64,000 bases of DNA from Saitoella complicata NRRL Y-17804 (GCF_001661265.1 NW_017566995.1:434001-498000); one strand, 5' to 3'; shown: positions 41,650-53,477, counted from the stretch's first letter. Translations and numbers: made by a program. The notes: generated by a model from the sequence alone, not told the origin.

Positions 41650-43506
41650 CTACCACCCGAAACTCTCCACAAAAGTATCAATCTCCCTATCAGCAGTCAT
41701 GTTCGCACTGACAGCATTTGCAACCTCATCACTAAGCGTAGAAGGCCCACAAACACCAACCGCCATCCTACCCAACTCACTCGCCTCCGCCACAGCCATC
41801 TCAACCAACGCCAGCACATTCGGACGTCCAAAGCAGACGTACGAGGCGAACTGGCTAATACCCTCTTTGTCCGTCAATGAAAGCAAGGAACCCTCAGTGG
41901 ATGAAGGCACCTCAGTGACATCGCCCTCACGAGACTCGTCGGCAGTAGACTCAGTGTCCAAAGATGCGCTAGAGGTAACCTCCCTCGCCTCTGGCAACAA
42001 CTGCGGCTTCTTTTCAGGATGTTCAGCAACGAGCGCCTGTTCCCTCGTAACCCTAATCTCAACGTCCAAAAAGTCATTGGGTGCATCGGCCAACATCCCT
42101 GCCAGCTCATTGCGGACCCAGGAGAGGTGTGCGCGGTTTGTGATGACCCAGATGAATTTGACGCGTTTGGTATAGATCCCCGTCTGCGCGACACGGCGAC
42201 GGACCAAGTCTCTGGCGACAGTGATGGAGAAGGTGATTCCAGTTCCTCCGGCGATGAGGAGGACGGTTTCGTAGCGGTGAAACGCAGCACAATGTCCATA
42301 AGGTCCATCAACGCACACGGGCACAGTCTGCGCACCAGCCAAAGCCTTCTTGTAGAGAGTTCCTGTGGCACCCGAACGAGCGCGAATCAAGATATCAATC
42401 GAGTCATCCTCAGAAGTAGACATGATGGTAAACGGATGTCCCTGACCCGGCGCCAACGCCGGCAAACTCAAGAAACAATGCGATCCAGGCGCCCACCTCC
42501 TCATCACACTCAACCCTTTCGGCTTCTCAATCCTCAACACCACAATCCCTCCAGGATATGTTTCGACACTGGCTTTGCGGAACGGCGCACCCACCCCAAT
42601 CCTCATCCACCTAAACACCCGATCCAAACAAATAATCCCAATACTCGCCTTGACCCAAACAACACAACTCTTATCATGCTTCCAACTCGCCCCAAGCATA
42701 ACGCCCGCCATAGCCAAATGCACCAAATAAAAGCTCTCGTAGAATCTGTTCCTCAACCACCTCACACTTCCGAAACTCAGAAAGATACACGCGGCGAATC
42801 CGACGAAGCCGATGACGTTTGTGGTTTTCTTGAGACGCTCGGGTTGGCCTTGGGAGGTGTAGAGGTAGGAGTAGAGGACGGTGTGGAGGAAGACGTAGAG
42901 GAGCATTGCGCGGCCGACCCAGCGGTGCAGGACGTTGGCTTTTTCGTGAGAGAGGCCCATGAAGAGGGCGAGGGGGGAATTCTTCATCGAGAGGAAGAAG
43001 AGAGGGGGGAAGTTTGCCGCGGCGATACTATCCACAAAAAGTCAGCCATTGTTCAAGCGAGATGTGGGAAGGGAGACAAACCGTCCGAAACGCTTAGCCA
43101 CACGCTTCAAATCCGTCCCCCCAGTCTCATTCAACACAAACAATAAATTCAACCCCAAATAAACCACACAAGCAACCCACAACCCAACCTTCCCCACCCT
43201 CGTCGTCCTCATCATCCACCTTCTCCACACCACCCCCGGCGTCCTCACAACCCTCCTAACACTCCCCATCTTGGAAGAGGGTGTGCCGGAGAGTCGAAGA
43301 GTGAGAAGACGGTAGGCGTAGACGACCGTAAAGATGAGGACGGCAAGGGAGAAGCTGTAGTTGACGAGTTTGGCGTATTCGAAGGAGAGTGCGGCCATGG
43401 CGGCTTTTGCGCCGTTGTTTCCGCCGTTGTTGCCGCCGGTGCCGTTCGTGCTCGAAGCCGGGCCCGAAGAGGATCTCTTAACGACCTCGCTGATGATATT
43501 CTCCAT
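41650..43506 (-). CDS. ferric-chelate reductase (FRE/NOX superfamily)
   Basis: Exons 43082-43506 and 41650-43027 join in phase to 600 residues. The N-terminal half is a multi-pass membrane domain (about 40-260) with haem-ligand candidates in HRWVGRAMLLYVFLHTVLY and YLVHLAMAGVMLGASWKHDK. Then come the FAD-binding HPFTIMS motif and the NAD(P)H site LLIAGGTGITFSITVARDL. The C terminus VESFGW is usual for the family. It should reduce ferric iron (or copper) at the plasma membrane using cytosolic NADPH. The stretch 470-520 is a disordered insert. NADPH oxidase is less likely because no calcium-binding or Nox-specific C-terminal features are seen. Three iron-GATA-like motifs lie upstream. Confidence 0.9.
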
Positions 43507-44170
43507 CTTTCCCTGCGATTGCCGAGTGTGACGAAACACTCCCTTGGGTAGGCCATAGCGAGGGCTCTATATATACCCCTCCACCCATCCCATAGTCATG
43601 CACGACACCTCAAGCCAGTTGCGACGACGAACGAGACACGGAAGATCTAGAGTACGAACCAACCCTTAGCAGGACCTGCCAAAAATTATCTGATCTGACG
43701 CTTGGTGCATAATCTGATCCAGCTTCCAATCATTTCAAGCAGCTGCACAGTCCTCGGCCGAAAAAGATCTTTTTTTTTGTCGGGGGTGCAAGTGCAAGTG
43801 GGCGTTTTAGATGAATGGTGCCGTCCGAAGTTTGTCGCGTGCTGTTGCCGAGAGGTTGGTTGGGTGTTCTTGTCAAGGCAAGTGTGCCGGCAGTGAGCGT
43901 GGACGGAGGATGATGAGCGACCAGACAAACGATCGTCGTTCATGATCCTCGCATCATCTACGACAGACAGCAGGCCAGACCTCCCTCGGGCAAACGGCGC
44001 AGACTCGGCCCCAATCTCCTCTGCACGCCAGCTGAAGTTATCAGATCTCCCAGAATAGCCTAGCCCCCCCTGACGTTTTAGCCGAGGGTGAGTTGGTTAA
44101 GCGACCCCGAGTCATGTGAAGCGAAGTTATCTGATTTGAGATTCAACCTTCATTAATCATCCACTTCCAA
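43507..44170 (-). promoter_or_regulatory. ferric reductase promoter with three ATCWGATAA motifs
   Basis: Exact ATCWGATAA matches lie at 43686-43694 (ATCAGATAA, minus), 44038-44046 (ATCTGATAA, minus) and 44127-44135 (ATCAGATAA, minus). A near match (TAATCTGAT) is at about 43711. ATCWGATAA is the established target of fungal iron-regulatory GATA factors (SreA, Urbs1, Fep1/Cir1 group). The neighbouring POL12 gene ends at 44171 on the same strand, so the whole gap belongs to the reductase. Confidence 0.65.
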
Positions 44171-46096
44171 TTAAATCCTAACCAAATCAACCCTACACCT
44201 CTCCCACGCCCGATTCTCCACCACCCCTCCCTCCCCCTCCCCCTCCCTCACCTCCCTCCGCCCCACCGTAACCCGCGCCCATCCCCCCGCCGCAAACCTC
44301 TTCGCCATAACCCCCGGATTCAAACACACTACCCCATCAACAACCTTCGCAAACCCCTTCAACTCGCTCGGCGTCACCAACAAATCCGGGACCGCCTCCA
44401 CGAACTCTGTCAATCCCAGATAGGGAACATCGAGGTTCCCCGAGGGGGAGGGGAAGAGGGGATAGAAGTTGCGTTGGGAGATGAGGTGCGACGGCAGCCG
44501 AGCCAACATATTCTGGTGTGTTGGGTTCCGGACCAACTCTTCTTTCGAGAGGTGGAAGAGGATGTCGTTCGTCGTACACCCCAACACGACATCACCAACC
44601 TTAAACACCGCCGGACTCGGCAAAGACTTGATATGCTTCTGCCCAGAGAGTCCAAGAGATTTGAGCTCAAAGGCCTCTTGCGGGAAACACGCATGCCGGT
44701 TACACGCGTCCCTCACATGCGGCATCAACAACACCGTCGTCCCACTCGGAATCCTCAAGATCTCCTTTGCCACACACTCCCTAAACAACTCATCCAATGT
44801 CTCCACCTGTGCCTCCACCGTAGAAAAATCCCCATTCTTGATAAGCGGGTGTTCGGTATCGATAAAGGGCCCCATGAGGACGACGACCTCAGCCCTCTCC
44901 TCACCCCTTTCGAACCGTCCGCAGAATTCTTTGAGGGGCTCGAAGAGGAGGGAATTGTCCATCGTCCATGGACCTGACGCGATGGCGATCCTGTAACCCT
45001 CCTCCGCGAACTCATCCACTGAACTCGCCGCCAACGGTAACGGCGGCAACAACAAAATCTCCTTAACAGCAAAATACCCCCCTCCGGCATTCGTCCCCCT
45101 CACCGCAACGATCTGTCCCGGGAAAAACGCAAAACTCTTCAACTCCTCCGCCAACCGCAGCGGAACCCTGGCACCAGCTCCATACCTCCGACTCGTCTCC
45201 AACAACAAACTCGCAGTATTAAGCCGACCTCCTTGGTTCGAGTCACCGACGACTCGTCCCACGGCAACACATTCCCCCATCCTAACCACACTCGGATTTC
45301 CCACTTCTTCCTCGCCCAAGCCCAACGCTTCTGCATACGCGTCGACACGGTCATCCAACACGTCTGAGGCGGTGGTGGGTTTCATGTGACACGTCCTGAA
45401 TTGATACTTCTTTGGTTCGAAGGAGGCTGTGAGCGGCAAGGGTGTAGAGAGGGGAGCGTGGGTGAGGAGTGGGAGATGGGGGTTTAGAGTTTCGGTTGTG
45501 AGGCCGGGGTTGCGGCGAGCGGTAAACGGCGTTCCGGTTCCGATGGGGTTGGAGTTGAGGTGTGAGGCGCTGGCGCGGGGGGTCGCAGATTGGGAGAGCG
45601 GGGAGGAGTCGACGAAGTCGGCGGGTCGCTTCTTGGGCGTCGGAGTGTCGCCGCCGAGGAGGGAAGGCTTCACCGCCGACGAATTCGTGTTCAGCTTTCG
45701 TTTGAGCGAGGGCGAGGGAGTACCGGGCATGATCCCCCCACCCATACCAATCAACTCATCCAACCCCGTACCCCTCCCAATCTTTACCCCACTCCCCGGC
45801 GTTGCTCCTACACCCCCCTCTTTCTTCACCCTTGACTGTTGCCTAACCTCCCTCTCCAACTGCGCCTGAACATCCTTCTTGAAATTCCTCACGTTCTCCA
45901 ATGTGAGTACAACTTCACTCTCGGCAGAGTTTTGTTGGATACACCATGATTCCCATTTGTAAAAGAGTTCTTGGGGGTCGAGGGAGTAGAGGCGGAGGAT
46001 GGAGTGGAGTTCGGCGAGGATGTCGGGGGTTGAGGGGAGGGTGGGGCCGAAGTGCTGTTCGAGAGCTTCGGTGATGGCTGGATCGTCTGTCGTCAT
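44171..46096 (-). CDS. pol12: DNA polymerase alpha-primase subunit B (POL12/POLA2)
   Basis: An intronless frame of 641 residues from MTTDDPAITEALEQHFG (a Met six codons upstream is also in frame). The N-terminal helical domain (about 1-90) has LYSLDPQELFYKWESWC. A phospho-site-rich linker follows. The OB fold (about 230-350, CVAVGRVVGDSNQGGRLNTASLLLE) leads to the inactive calcineurin-like phosphoesterase domain (IAIASGPWTMDNSLLFEPLKEF, VVVLMGPFIDTEHPLIKNG, TTVLLMPHVRDACN, FYPLFPSP). The subunit tethers polymerase alpha and primase. Codons near both ends favour C at the third base more than the neighbours do. Confidence 0.93.
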   Translation of the reverse strand: MTTDDPAITEALEQHFGPTLPSTPDILAELHSILRLYSLDPQELFYKWESWCIQQNSAESEVVLTLENVRNFKKDVQAQLEREVRQQSRVKKEGGVGATPGSGVKIGRGTGLDELIGMGGGIMPGTPSPSLKRKLNTNSSAVKPSLLGGDTPTPKKRPADFVDSSPLSQSATPRASASHLNSNPIGTGTPFTARRNPGLTTETLNPHLPLLTHAPLSTPLPLTASFEPKKYQFRTCHMKPTTASDVLDDRVDAYAEALGLGEEEVGNPSVVRMGECVAVGRVVGDSNQGGRLNTASLLLETSRRYGAGARVPLRLAEELKSFAFFPGQIVAVRGTNAGGGYFAVKEILLLPPLPLAASSVDEFAEEGYRIAIASGPWTMDNSLLFEPLKEFCGRFERGEERAEVVVLMGPFIDTEHPLIKNGDFSTVEAQVETLDELFRECVAKEILRIPSGTTVLLMPHVRDACNRHACFPQEAFELKSLGLSGQKHIKSLPSPAVFKVGDVVLGCTTNDILFHLSKEELVRNPTHQNMLARLPSHLISQRNFYPLFPSPSGNLDVPYLGLTEFVEAVPDLLVTPSELKGFAKVVDGVVCLNPGVMAKRFAAGGWARVTVGRREVREGEGEGGVVENRAWERCRVDLVRI

Positions 46097-46458
46097 GTTG
46101 ATCTGATCAATCAAGGATTGTCTTCCTGAAATTGAAAGTCCTGGGTCGAGGACGCGTTTGATGCAGGTTAATTGGAGTGCCCGCGACGCGTCTGAGTGTA
46201 CGCCTGCGCCCAGCGCACAGCCGCACCACCAAAAGTACTACGTGAGGGTGTGAAGATTAAATGAAATCCATTTGTATTGTGTCGAGACCCTAAGCTCTCG
46301 TATGCTAGTGAAACCTCATCTATCACGGTCCAAATATAACCAGGTATCCCCAATAAAACGCCATATCCAAAGCAAAACTAAACAAAATGCTATCACCATA
46401 CTTATCGATATATCGCTACCATATCAGTACAACTCAAAACCCAGTCTCCTAATCGCAA

Positions 46459-48782
46459 TCACGCAAGACCAAGCTCACCCTGTCCACCGAAGAAATCATC
46501 AAAGTTGACCTGCATTCTATTCAACCCATCCACGGTCTGCACCTTTCCAGCATTAGCCGCTGCAGCAGTGTTGCACGGCGTGTCAACCTCGCTTCCTTCA
46601 CCCCAGCTTGTCAACGCAGTCGTACCATCATCATCACAAAATAACCCCGGCGGCGGCGAACTCGGCAGGATATCTGTCTGCGGACTCGTACCCGTTCCCG
46701 CTCCGAAATTGGGTTGAGGAATCATGTCTTCCATACCCGCTTGCGAGAGCATGTTTCCGAGAGCAGCCTTGGAACGGGGCGTCATCTCCACTCCACCGAC
46801 GATTTCGAAGCCCAAGGGCTTGGGCGGAGCTTCCTTGCTGTCCAGCAGGTTGAAGATACTGCTCTTCCACGGACTCGGCGTCGGCGCAACAGTCGGACTC
46901 TGGAAACTCCCAGTACTCCTTGTCGGCGTCTTCAAGAAATCGTCAATATTCCGTCTCGCCGAAGCCTCTGGCGTAGAGGGACGGTTCTCCTTCCCCTTTG
47001 CTGGTGAGAACTTCATGGGTGACATGTTAAGCCACTCGCCCATATCAATCGGCGCATTACCGATTCCGATATCAGACAATGCTTCGCGGCCCGTAGAGCT
47101 CATTCTATCCTCCTCAACCGTGGTCAACCCCAAATCATCGTTGCCAAAGACACCATCCGTCGCACCCAGGGGTCTAGGAGGCGAAGACATACTCCTCTTC
47201 AACGAATCCTTCGGGGCTTTCTTCGCCGCCTTCGGTCTCCTCGCCTTACTCTCCGCCGAAGCCGTACCCTTCGGCCGATCCCACAACTCTTCCGGTCGCA
47301 TGCGTTTCCGGGTGGTATAGAACACGCCACACGGATTACACAACAACATCTCCCTCCGATCCTTTCCATCGTTGTTAAACCTCTGACTTTCCTCCAAAGC
47401 CTCGAACGCACAATTGACTTTCCTCCACGCAGCAGTCTGATTCGTTCCACAATGCTGACAAATCTTGCCACTAAGTGTCGTTTGCGTCTGTCCAGGTCCC
47501 ATAAACGTGGGGTTTCCAGCCTGGACTGCAGCGAGACGCGCAGCGTTATTCGCCTGTACCCGGTCCCGGCCACGCATATCCTTCTTCCTGGGCGCAGTCT
47601 CCTTCTTCCTCTTCTTCGTGACAGGAGCAGGCTCAGACATCGGCCCACTGGGTCCGCGTTTCCTTGACTGCTCCTCCTGGTCGTCCTCGCCAGTGATGAC
47701 GACCACGGCATGACCTTTTGCCGGATCCATCTTCATGGTGACCTTGCGGCCACTCGTACTTCCGGCAACGCTATGCATAGAAGCTTTCCTGACCATTGAG
47801 GCGCTGGCGGAGGCGGGAGGGGCCATGGGCATGCTGGGAAGGATAGGGGAGGAGGCGCCGCGTTGGGTTTGCCAGTCGCTGAGGTTGCTAGTGGAAAGGG
47901 GCATTCCGGGCATCGGCGGAGGCGAGGAACCCAACATAGGGTGTGCGTTCGGTAATACGGGCGTAAAAGAAGGCGACGATGCTGCCGGTGAGGAAGCAGC
48001 AACCGAGCGTTCGTGCACTTGTTGCGGTGCGACGCGTTTTCCACTTGCCAATAAAGACGCTTTACGTCCTCCAGCCGTTGATGAAGCCCGCGACAGCGAA
48101 CGTTTCGTCGGTGCAAACTCCTCAGCCGGAGGCGTCATTTCCGCAAGTTGTCGGAGTTGTGTCTGAACATCCACCGCGAGCCCCTTTAACGATGCCGTCC
48201 ACGCCTGCACGTCAAAGCTCTTTGGTAATGCCTTGCTTATCGCGTCATACGTCCTCATAGCCGTCAGGAACTCACCTTGCGTGGCCCCAGCGACCTTGTA
48301 CAGTTTCAACTTGACCTCCAACACCTCTCCTGCACCGTAAATAGGTCCAGCACCGATCACGCGTCCAGTAACGTAATGTCTCTCAGCAGCCTCAGGACTT
48401 CCCAAAATCCACGAAAGCATCCCCTGTCCAAGGAATGGTGCATCCATTTCCGTGTAGTCGGTTGTGTAGACGGTGTAGTCAGCAGCATTCGGTCCATTGG
48501 CGATAAGTTCTGGCGACGCGGAGCAGACTGCCGAGATACACGTTCGAAGATCAACGAGACCAACCAGCGGCGTATCCAATGTACGCCCTGGCGTGTCGTT
48601 GAGAAGACGGATGGATATAGGTGTTGACGACCTTGCAAGGAATGGATGGTCATGTGTGGTGTCGAACGTATACAGGATTTTGACTGTGAGCACAACCGTA
48701 AGTAATCCAGATCTCAAAGCCCTGGCCTGAAGGTGAGCTCACCCTTCATCTGACGCGTTGTAGGGGGTTTAGGAGTCGTCAT
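46459..48782 (-). CDS. Spt21/Ams2-like factor with GATA-type zinc finger
   Basis: Exons 48743-48782 and 46459-48683 join in phase to 754 residues starting MTTPKPPTTRQMKVKILYTFDTTHDHPFL. The N-terminal ~170 residues resemble the Spt21/Ams2 N-terminal domain (KILYTF..., LARS, then YTTDYTE...GQGMLSWI). A GATA-like finger lies at about 421-475: CQHC, a 36-residue loop with TAAWRK, then CNPC. Its loop is about twice the usual 17-20. Fission-yeast Ams2 has both parts and drives S-phase histone transcription; Spt21 has the first part only. An AT-hook-like basic stretch (TKKRKKETAPRKKDMRGRDR) precedes the finger. Histone regulation is inferred from the family. Confidence 0.82.
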
Positions 48783-49139
48783 GTTGGTTCACTATCCTTC
48801 AGAGGTGTGGTGAAGGGGTGAATTGACGCGTCGACAGGCGTCCGGGAGGGTGGTGACAAGAGTGGAGCCCCGTGAGTGAACCAGGATGATAAAGCAAGGT
48901 CTGTAGGATACGGGAAGGATAAGGATGCCGTGAGAGCAGGCAGACACGTCTTTGCTAACTTGGATCTTCGTTGGTGGATTGGTTGGAGTTCAGCTCGAAT
49001 TCATTGAACGCGTCTCGCGTATCTTCATTAAGTACTGCAGTGCGCAAGATTCATGTCATAGCGCCAAAACCCGCCTGATCGCGCGCGAGGGATGCTACCT
49101 CAGCACCAGAGCAGTATAGCTGAAGGCTGAGAGTAAAAA
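48783..49139. other. promoter gap of the Spt21/Ams2-like gene
   Basis: This holds the upstream region of the Spt21/Ams2-like gene. I see no gene and no clear motif cluster. Confidence 0.4.
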
Positions 49140-50169
49140 ATGAAGACGGCCATGGATACATGGAGTCTCGAGCAATCGCTTGGTACCCTTGGATCTTGTG
49201 TAGCCTCTTTTCCCGTGAAGTTGTGGCAGCACAAAGTGTCTTTGATGCTGGCGTATGGTAGAAGGATACAAGATGTCAGGCTACACTTGACTTGTCCCAG
49301 CACTTCAAGAACATCGGTAAGTTTGCATAAGGCCGCAGGGAGACTGTACTTGGCAAACTATCGTGGATTGATGAGGTTTTGGGATGGTGATCAAGCAGGC
49401 AACCCTGCATGGAGATTAGGGTATCCCAATGTTCTCTTCTTTTTGGGGAAAGATTCGACTAAGGAAGCATTGGGCATGATCAAATCCTTCTTCTCCGGTT
49501 ATTTGCGCGCTGGACGTCTTGGGCAGCAGTCCACAATGGAGGGTGCAGGCGTAGGAAGGGAGCTGAAAAAAGGAACGAGCATCACCTTTTGCTGGGCATC
49601 TTTTCCCATATTATGACCTGTTCCCATGTCCAGAGACAGTGGAGTTTGATGCTTGCATGAAGTTCACAGATCAGTATCTTGGTCTTGTCAAACCGGTTGT
49701 GGTTGTGACTTATTCTTATCGGGTCTCCTCTATGGCAGCAGGTAAGTTCCTTCACGGTTATGGGACAGCACACAAAGTTTCACCAGCAAAGTCGGTTTTC
49801 TGTTTCTGGCCTTCCATGACGGGGGATGGATTGATGGAGATGTTGCGAACCATCAGCGGACACAGCACTTCTTGCGGTTCCTTGCTTTCATCCAGGCGCG
49901 ACAAATATGATTATTCTCCAGTCGAATTTCAGAGAATCATCGACCTTATCAGCATCATCGGCTTTAAAATTGCAGACCTGGCAGTTGAGATCTTGGCGGC
50001 TGATATGAGCAGGAAAATGCTTTGTGAGATGATTCGAGCAAACTACGCCTTACTGTCCGCGAACTATTCGATGGATATGCTTGTTTTCTGGGATGAATCG
50101 AGTACCAACAACCGTTGCACCTATCAAAAATTTGGCTATTCTCCCGAGGGGTCACCCTTGAAGGCATAA
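49140..50169 (+). repeat. second decayed copy of the unnamed repeat family
   Basis: Two frames (49140-49616, 49639-50169) carry a low-similarity left part and a right part closely like 29590-30060, including DKYDYSPVEFQRIIDLIS and DMSRKMLCEM. The left part (LYLANYRGLMRFWDGDQAG, LGYPNVLFFLG) has no counterpart that I can align at 28.3 kb, so the two copies probably keep different portions of one longer unit. The copy is broken; family and mobility are unknown. Confidence 0.6.
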
Positions 50170-50538
50170 CTTGGTAGCTGTAGCATAATTAATATACATC
50201 AAACTTAGACCCATCATGAAGCGTCCCTTGATCAGAGGCAGGCATCCTCCTCTCAATATCATTCATGCCTGGATTTCTTAGTAAATTGCTAACAAATCTC
50301 GGCAAGTTGGATATTCAGGGGAGGGACCTGCACATCGGTCCCTGGACTCTAGGACATTTTGACGGACAGTAAGAGGCTTGCGTCGAGATCTTTTTTTAAT
50401 AATTTGACGAAACATAGACTATATACAATGGGAGTGGTACCGTTCGAAAAGGCATAAAAAAAGAAAGATCCTGACACCCCTCTCTCCTTCTCTCTCCTGC
50501 CCAACATTCATCCTCTTCACGAACTAAGCTGACTAAGC

Positions 50539-52249
50539 TTATAGATACGCAAAAATACTCTCTCGCAAATGGGTGACTCGAGCAAAGTTGCGCAGCTGCG
50601 CAGAAAAGCTTAGAACATCATTACCAAGCAAGCTCGTCAGTATGGTACTCTCTGGAGGGGTGCTGGGAGGACATACGTCTGAATCTATGGACTGCAGTCG
50701 GGCCTCAAGACAGCGCTTGGTCTTCTCCTTTGCCTTCGAAAGGGGCAAGCAGCGCTGCGCAGCAAGCATATCTCCTGGTCGGATACCTGGGATGGTCTGA
50801 CTGGCAGGCACCCTCTTTAAATCCTCGAGTGCCAATCCATTTTCGCAAAAAGCTTGCTCGGTCTGCACAGCATCGAACCTGGTGTAGCTAGGGTGGTTTT
50901 TCGCCACAAAACTCGTAAAGCCTGCTACATCTTTGACGTCCTCCATCCGTAATGGGCTCGAGAGTAGTACCGGCACAGTCAAGATTGTGGGAATCGGAGT
51001 AGTAGCAGGCTTATGGGGAGTCGAGGAGATTGCAGGCGTAGTTCTCCACATAGGAGCTGGTGTACTGTAAGTCTCGGAGCTTGCTGCGGCGTGCACGGTG
51101 CCTTTGTGAAGTTTGTTGAAGGTCGGTGTATGTGGTGGGACCAACTCATCAACATCCCTGTCGGGAAGGGCCATGAACTGTCCCCAGCGGCTCAGATGAT
51201 GTGAGGCAAGGTGCATTCGCTTCCCTGAGCCCGGGACCTTCCAGCAGTACCCTTCGTGTACTTTACATACCCATTTTTCCTGAAGCTTCGTAACATTAGA
51301 CAAAACAGCACGCTTGAAGGCTTTATTTCAACATGTTGCTTCACTTCGTTCAGCATAGGCTTGGAGGGGTTGTTTCCGTGCTTTTTGGGGCCTCTGACGT
51401 CCTCCAAGGATGCGGGGAGGGGTATCGAGTTCAGCGTCTGAAGATCCACCCGGGTCAAGAGGGACGTATTTCGCTTAAATACCGATGGAAACACTCCAGT
51501 TCTTGTTCTTTTACCACTGTAGAGCTCCTGTAGATCCTTCACTTGATCCTTCAAGTCCTCTAAGTCAGCGGCACTGCGCAGCTTCGTCACTGCATATTCT
51601 ACCCTACCTCGAATGATCTGGTAACCCAGGATCATGTAAGAAATCCTGGGGGATATGTCGTCAGGGCAGCTCAGGTCGTCACAGAGATCTTCGGTGGCCA
51701 TTTTCATGAGCATGGCATGGACGTAGTCATAATCCCATGATGGTAGAATGGTTACCTGCCCTTCCATTGAGGGCTTACCCCCGGTCCTAGTGGTGGCAAA
51801 TTTGATGACGAATCTTTGCAACTCGAGCTCTTCGCTGACATCTGATGGCATGGGAAGAGCTTCTGATTTGTTGCGGGTTGTTGAAGGTTTTCTTCGGTTC
51901 TGGAGTCGATGAGAAGTCAGTTTCGACGACGTGTTGAACGCGTGGTTTCGCAGCACGGGAAGAAGCCCTACGTTGCGATGATTCAATAGCATCAATCAGC
52001 AGACGTTGTCAACTCGATTTGGGCAAGATACGACGTGATTTTTTGTTCCAGTTTGTCGGTGGTGTGGAGTACGCGCGCAACACGTGATTGGCATGACTGT
52101 TGCACTTGGCTGTAAGTGGAGAGTCTACGACCTTGCAGTACAACGAAATAGCAGTCTCGTAGCCATTCTGCGAGGACTGAACGCCCAAAAAAGTCGGCCG
52201 CGACAAGCGTAGAAATTCTAACTTGCCAAAATTGAAGGAGATAGACCAA
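50539..52249 (-). pseudogene. uncharacterised gene with a Cys/His cluster, probably broken
   Basis: Two long overlapping frames (51192-51995 and 50539-51303) read as one protein if the frame changes near 51310. The second contains KLQEKWVCKVHEGYCWKV, then HLASHHLSRWGQFM, a Cys-Cys-His arrangement I associate with a group of uncharacterised basidiomycete proteins; the spacing suggests zinc binding. The first has no recognised domain. A third frame (51992-52249) with LEQKITSYLAQIELTT may be the 5' exon. No intron with good signals was found at the frame change, so decay is more likely than splicing. It sits between a repeat copy and a transposon. Confidence 0.45.
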
Positions 52250-52408
52250 GAGTAACTCAATAGGATGTAAAAGACGGTCTTTTAAACTACTCTACTTACT
52301 TTCAGCCTGATCTGACTTGATCTGAGTACTTGGTGTTGTCACATCTGGGAATAAGGTTGTCTGCGGCACAGCTGCTGAGCACCGTGTTCTCAAACCCCCA
52401 CACCCAAC

Positions 52409-53477
52409 ATGCCAGATCTCAACATAGAAGACATCCCATACAGCGATCTTTTGCATGAAGAGAGACCATACCGTTGCGCTGAGATCGTGGGCCTCACAAA
52501 AGCTGAAATTCCAAAGGAGAAGATTGAGGAGCAGCGTCTTGTCAAGAGAAGGACATTGGAGGGTATCACTAACAATTGGTGGAAGACAGCCTCCTACCGC
52601 TACAGCCCTTGTTCTGGAGTCCTCGGATCCTTTCCAAACGCGATAAGGACGAGCTCACCCGCAGTGTTCGCACAGGGAAGTACAACAACGCTGTGGAAGC
52701 TGCTGCTGCCTTCAATCATGGTCGCCAAAGGGATCTTTCAGCGGAGACGGTATGCTTGTTACTACTCAAAAGCGAAGCAAAGTGTGTTACACAGCAGAGG
52801 AAACCGTTTCTGTCGGCTGCGGCTCGGGAAAGGCATTACCAATGGGCAAAGGAGCACTTGCACTGGAGGAAGGAGGACTGGATGCGGATCATCCACACCG
52901 ACGAACCGAAATTCCCGTGTTCTGGGCCAGGACATGTTGCAAAGGTCTATGTCTGGCCTGGGGATCCTCCTAGGGAGAATGAATTCATTCCTCGGATGCA
53001 TTCTGGTGGTGGGAGTATCTTCGTGTTTGGTGGAAAGTGCTGGTGGGGGGCCACAAAACACGCTCGTTCGCAGGTCCCAACGGTCGACAAGGTCGTGATG
53101 CGTGACTTCGTTGAAGACTTTCTACTTCCCAAGCTTCAGGGGTTCAGAGAAGCCGACATCAATCTCACAATCCAACATGACAACGACGCCAAGTTTCACG
53201 CGCCGACTGCAGAGAATCGTACGAACGGGAGGGATACAGAGTCCTACCCTGGCCGGCATACTCACCTGATATGAACCCCATTGAGGACTTGTGGTGCCTG
53301 ATCTCCAAATGCCTGGAAAAGCGAGCTGCGGTTGCAAAAGACCTCGATGAACTATGGAAGTAGACGTTGAAGGAATGGGAAAAGATTCCGCTCGAATACC
53401 TCCGGAAGCTCAATGTATCGATGCCCCAGAGGGTGAAGGACCTGTACGATGTTAAGAGGGGTCATACAAGACATTGA
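52409..53477 (+). mobile_element. Tc1/mariner-type DNA transposon, degenerate transposase
   Basis: The coding part starts MPDLNIEDIPYSDLLHEERP with a helix-turn-helix region (RCAEIVGLTKAEIP). The catalytic core shows IHTDEPKF (first Asp), VYVWPGDPPREN, IQHDNDAKFHA (second Asp) and WPAYSPDMNPIEDLW (Glu), spaced as in DD34E elements. The reading frame shifts near 52580-52600 and again near 53215-53240, and TAG occurs at 53361-53363, so the transposase is inactive here. Terminal inverted repeats were not found with confidence in the flanking ~150 nt on each side. Confidence 0.85.

Noticed and set aside
42019-43146. Plus-strand 375-residue frame overlapping the ferric reductase
   Set aside because: It lies wholly antisense to a clear membrane reductase and encodes Arg/Pro/His-rich low-complexity sequence; a shadow frame.
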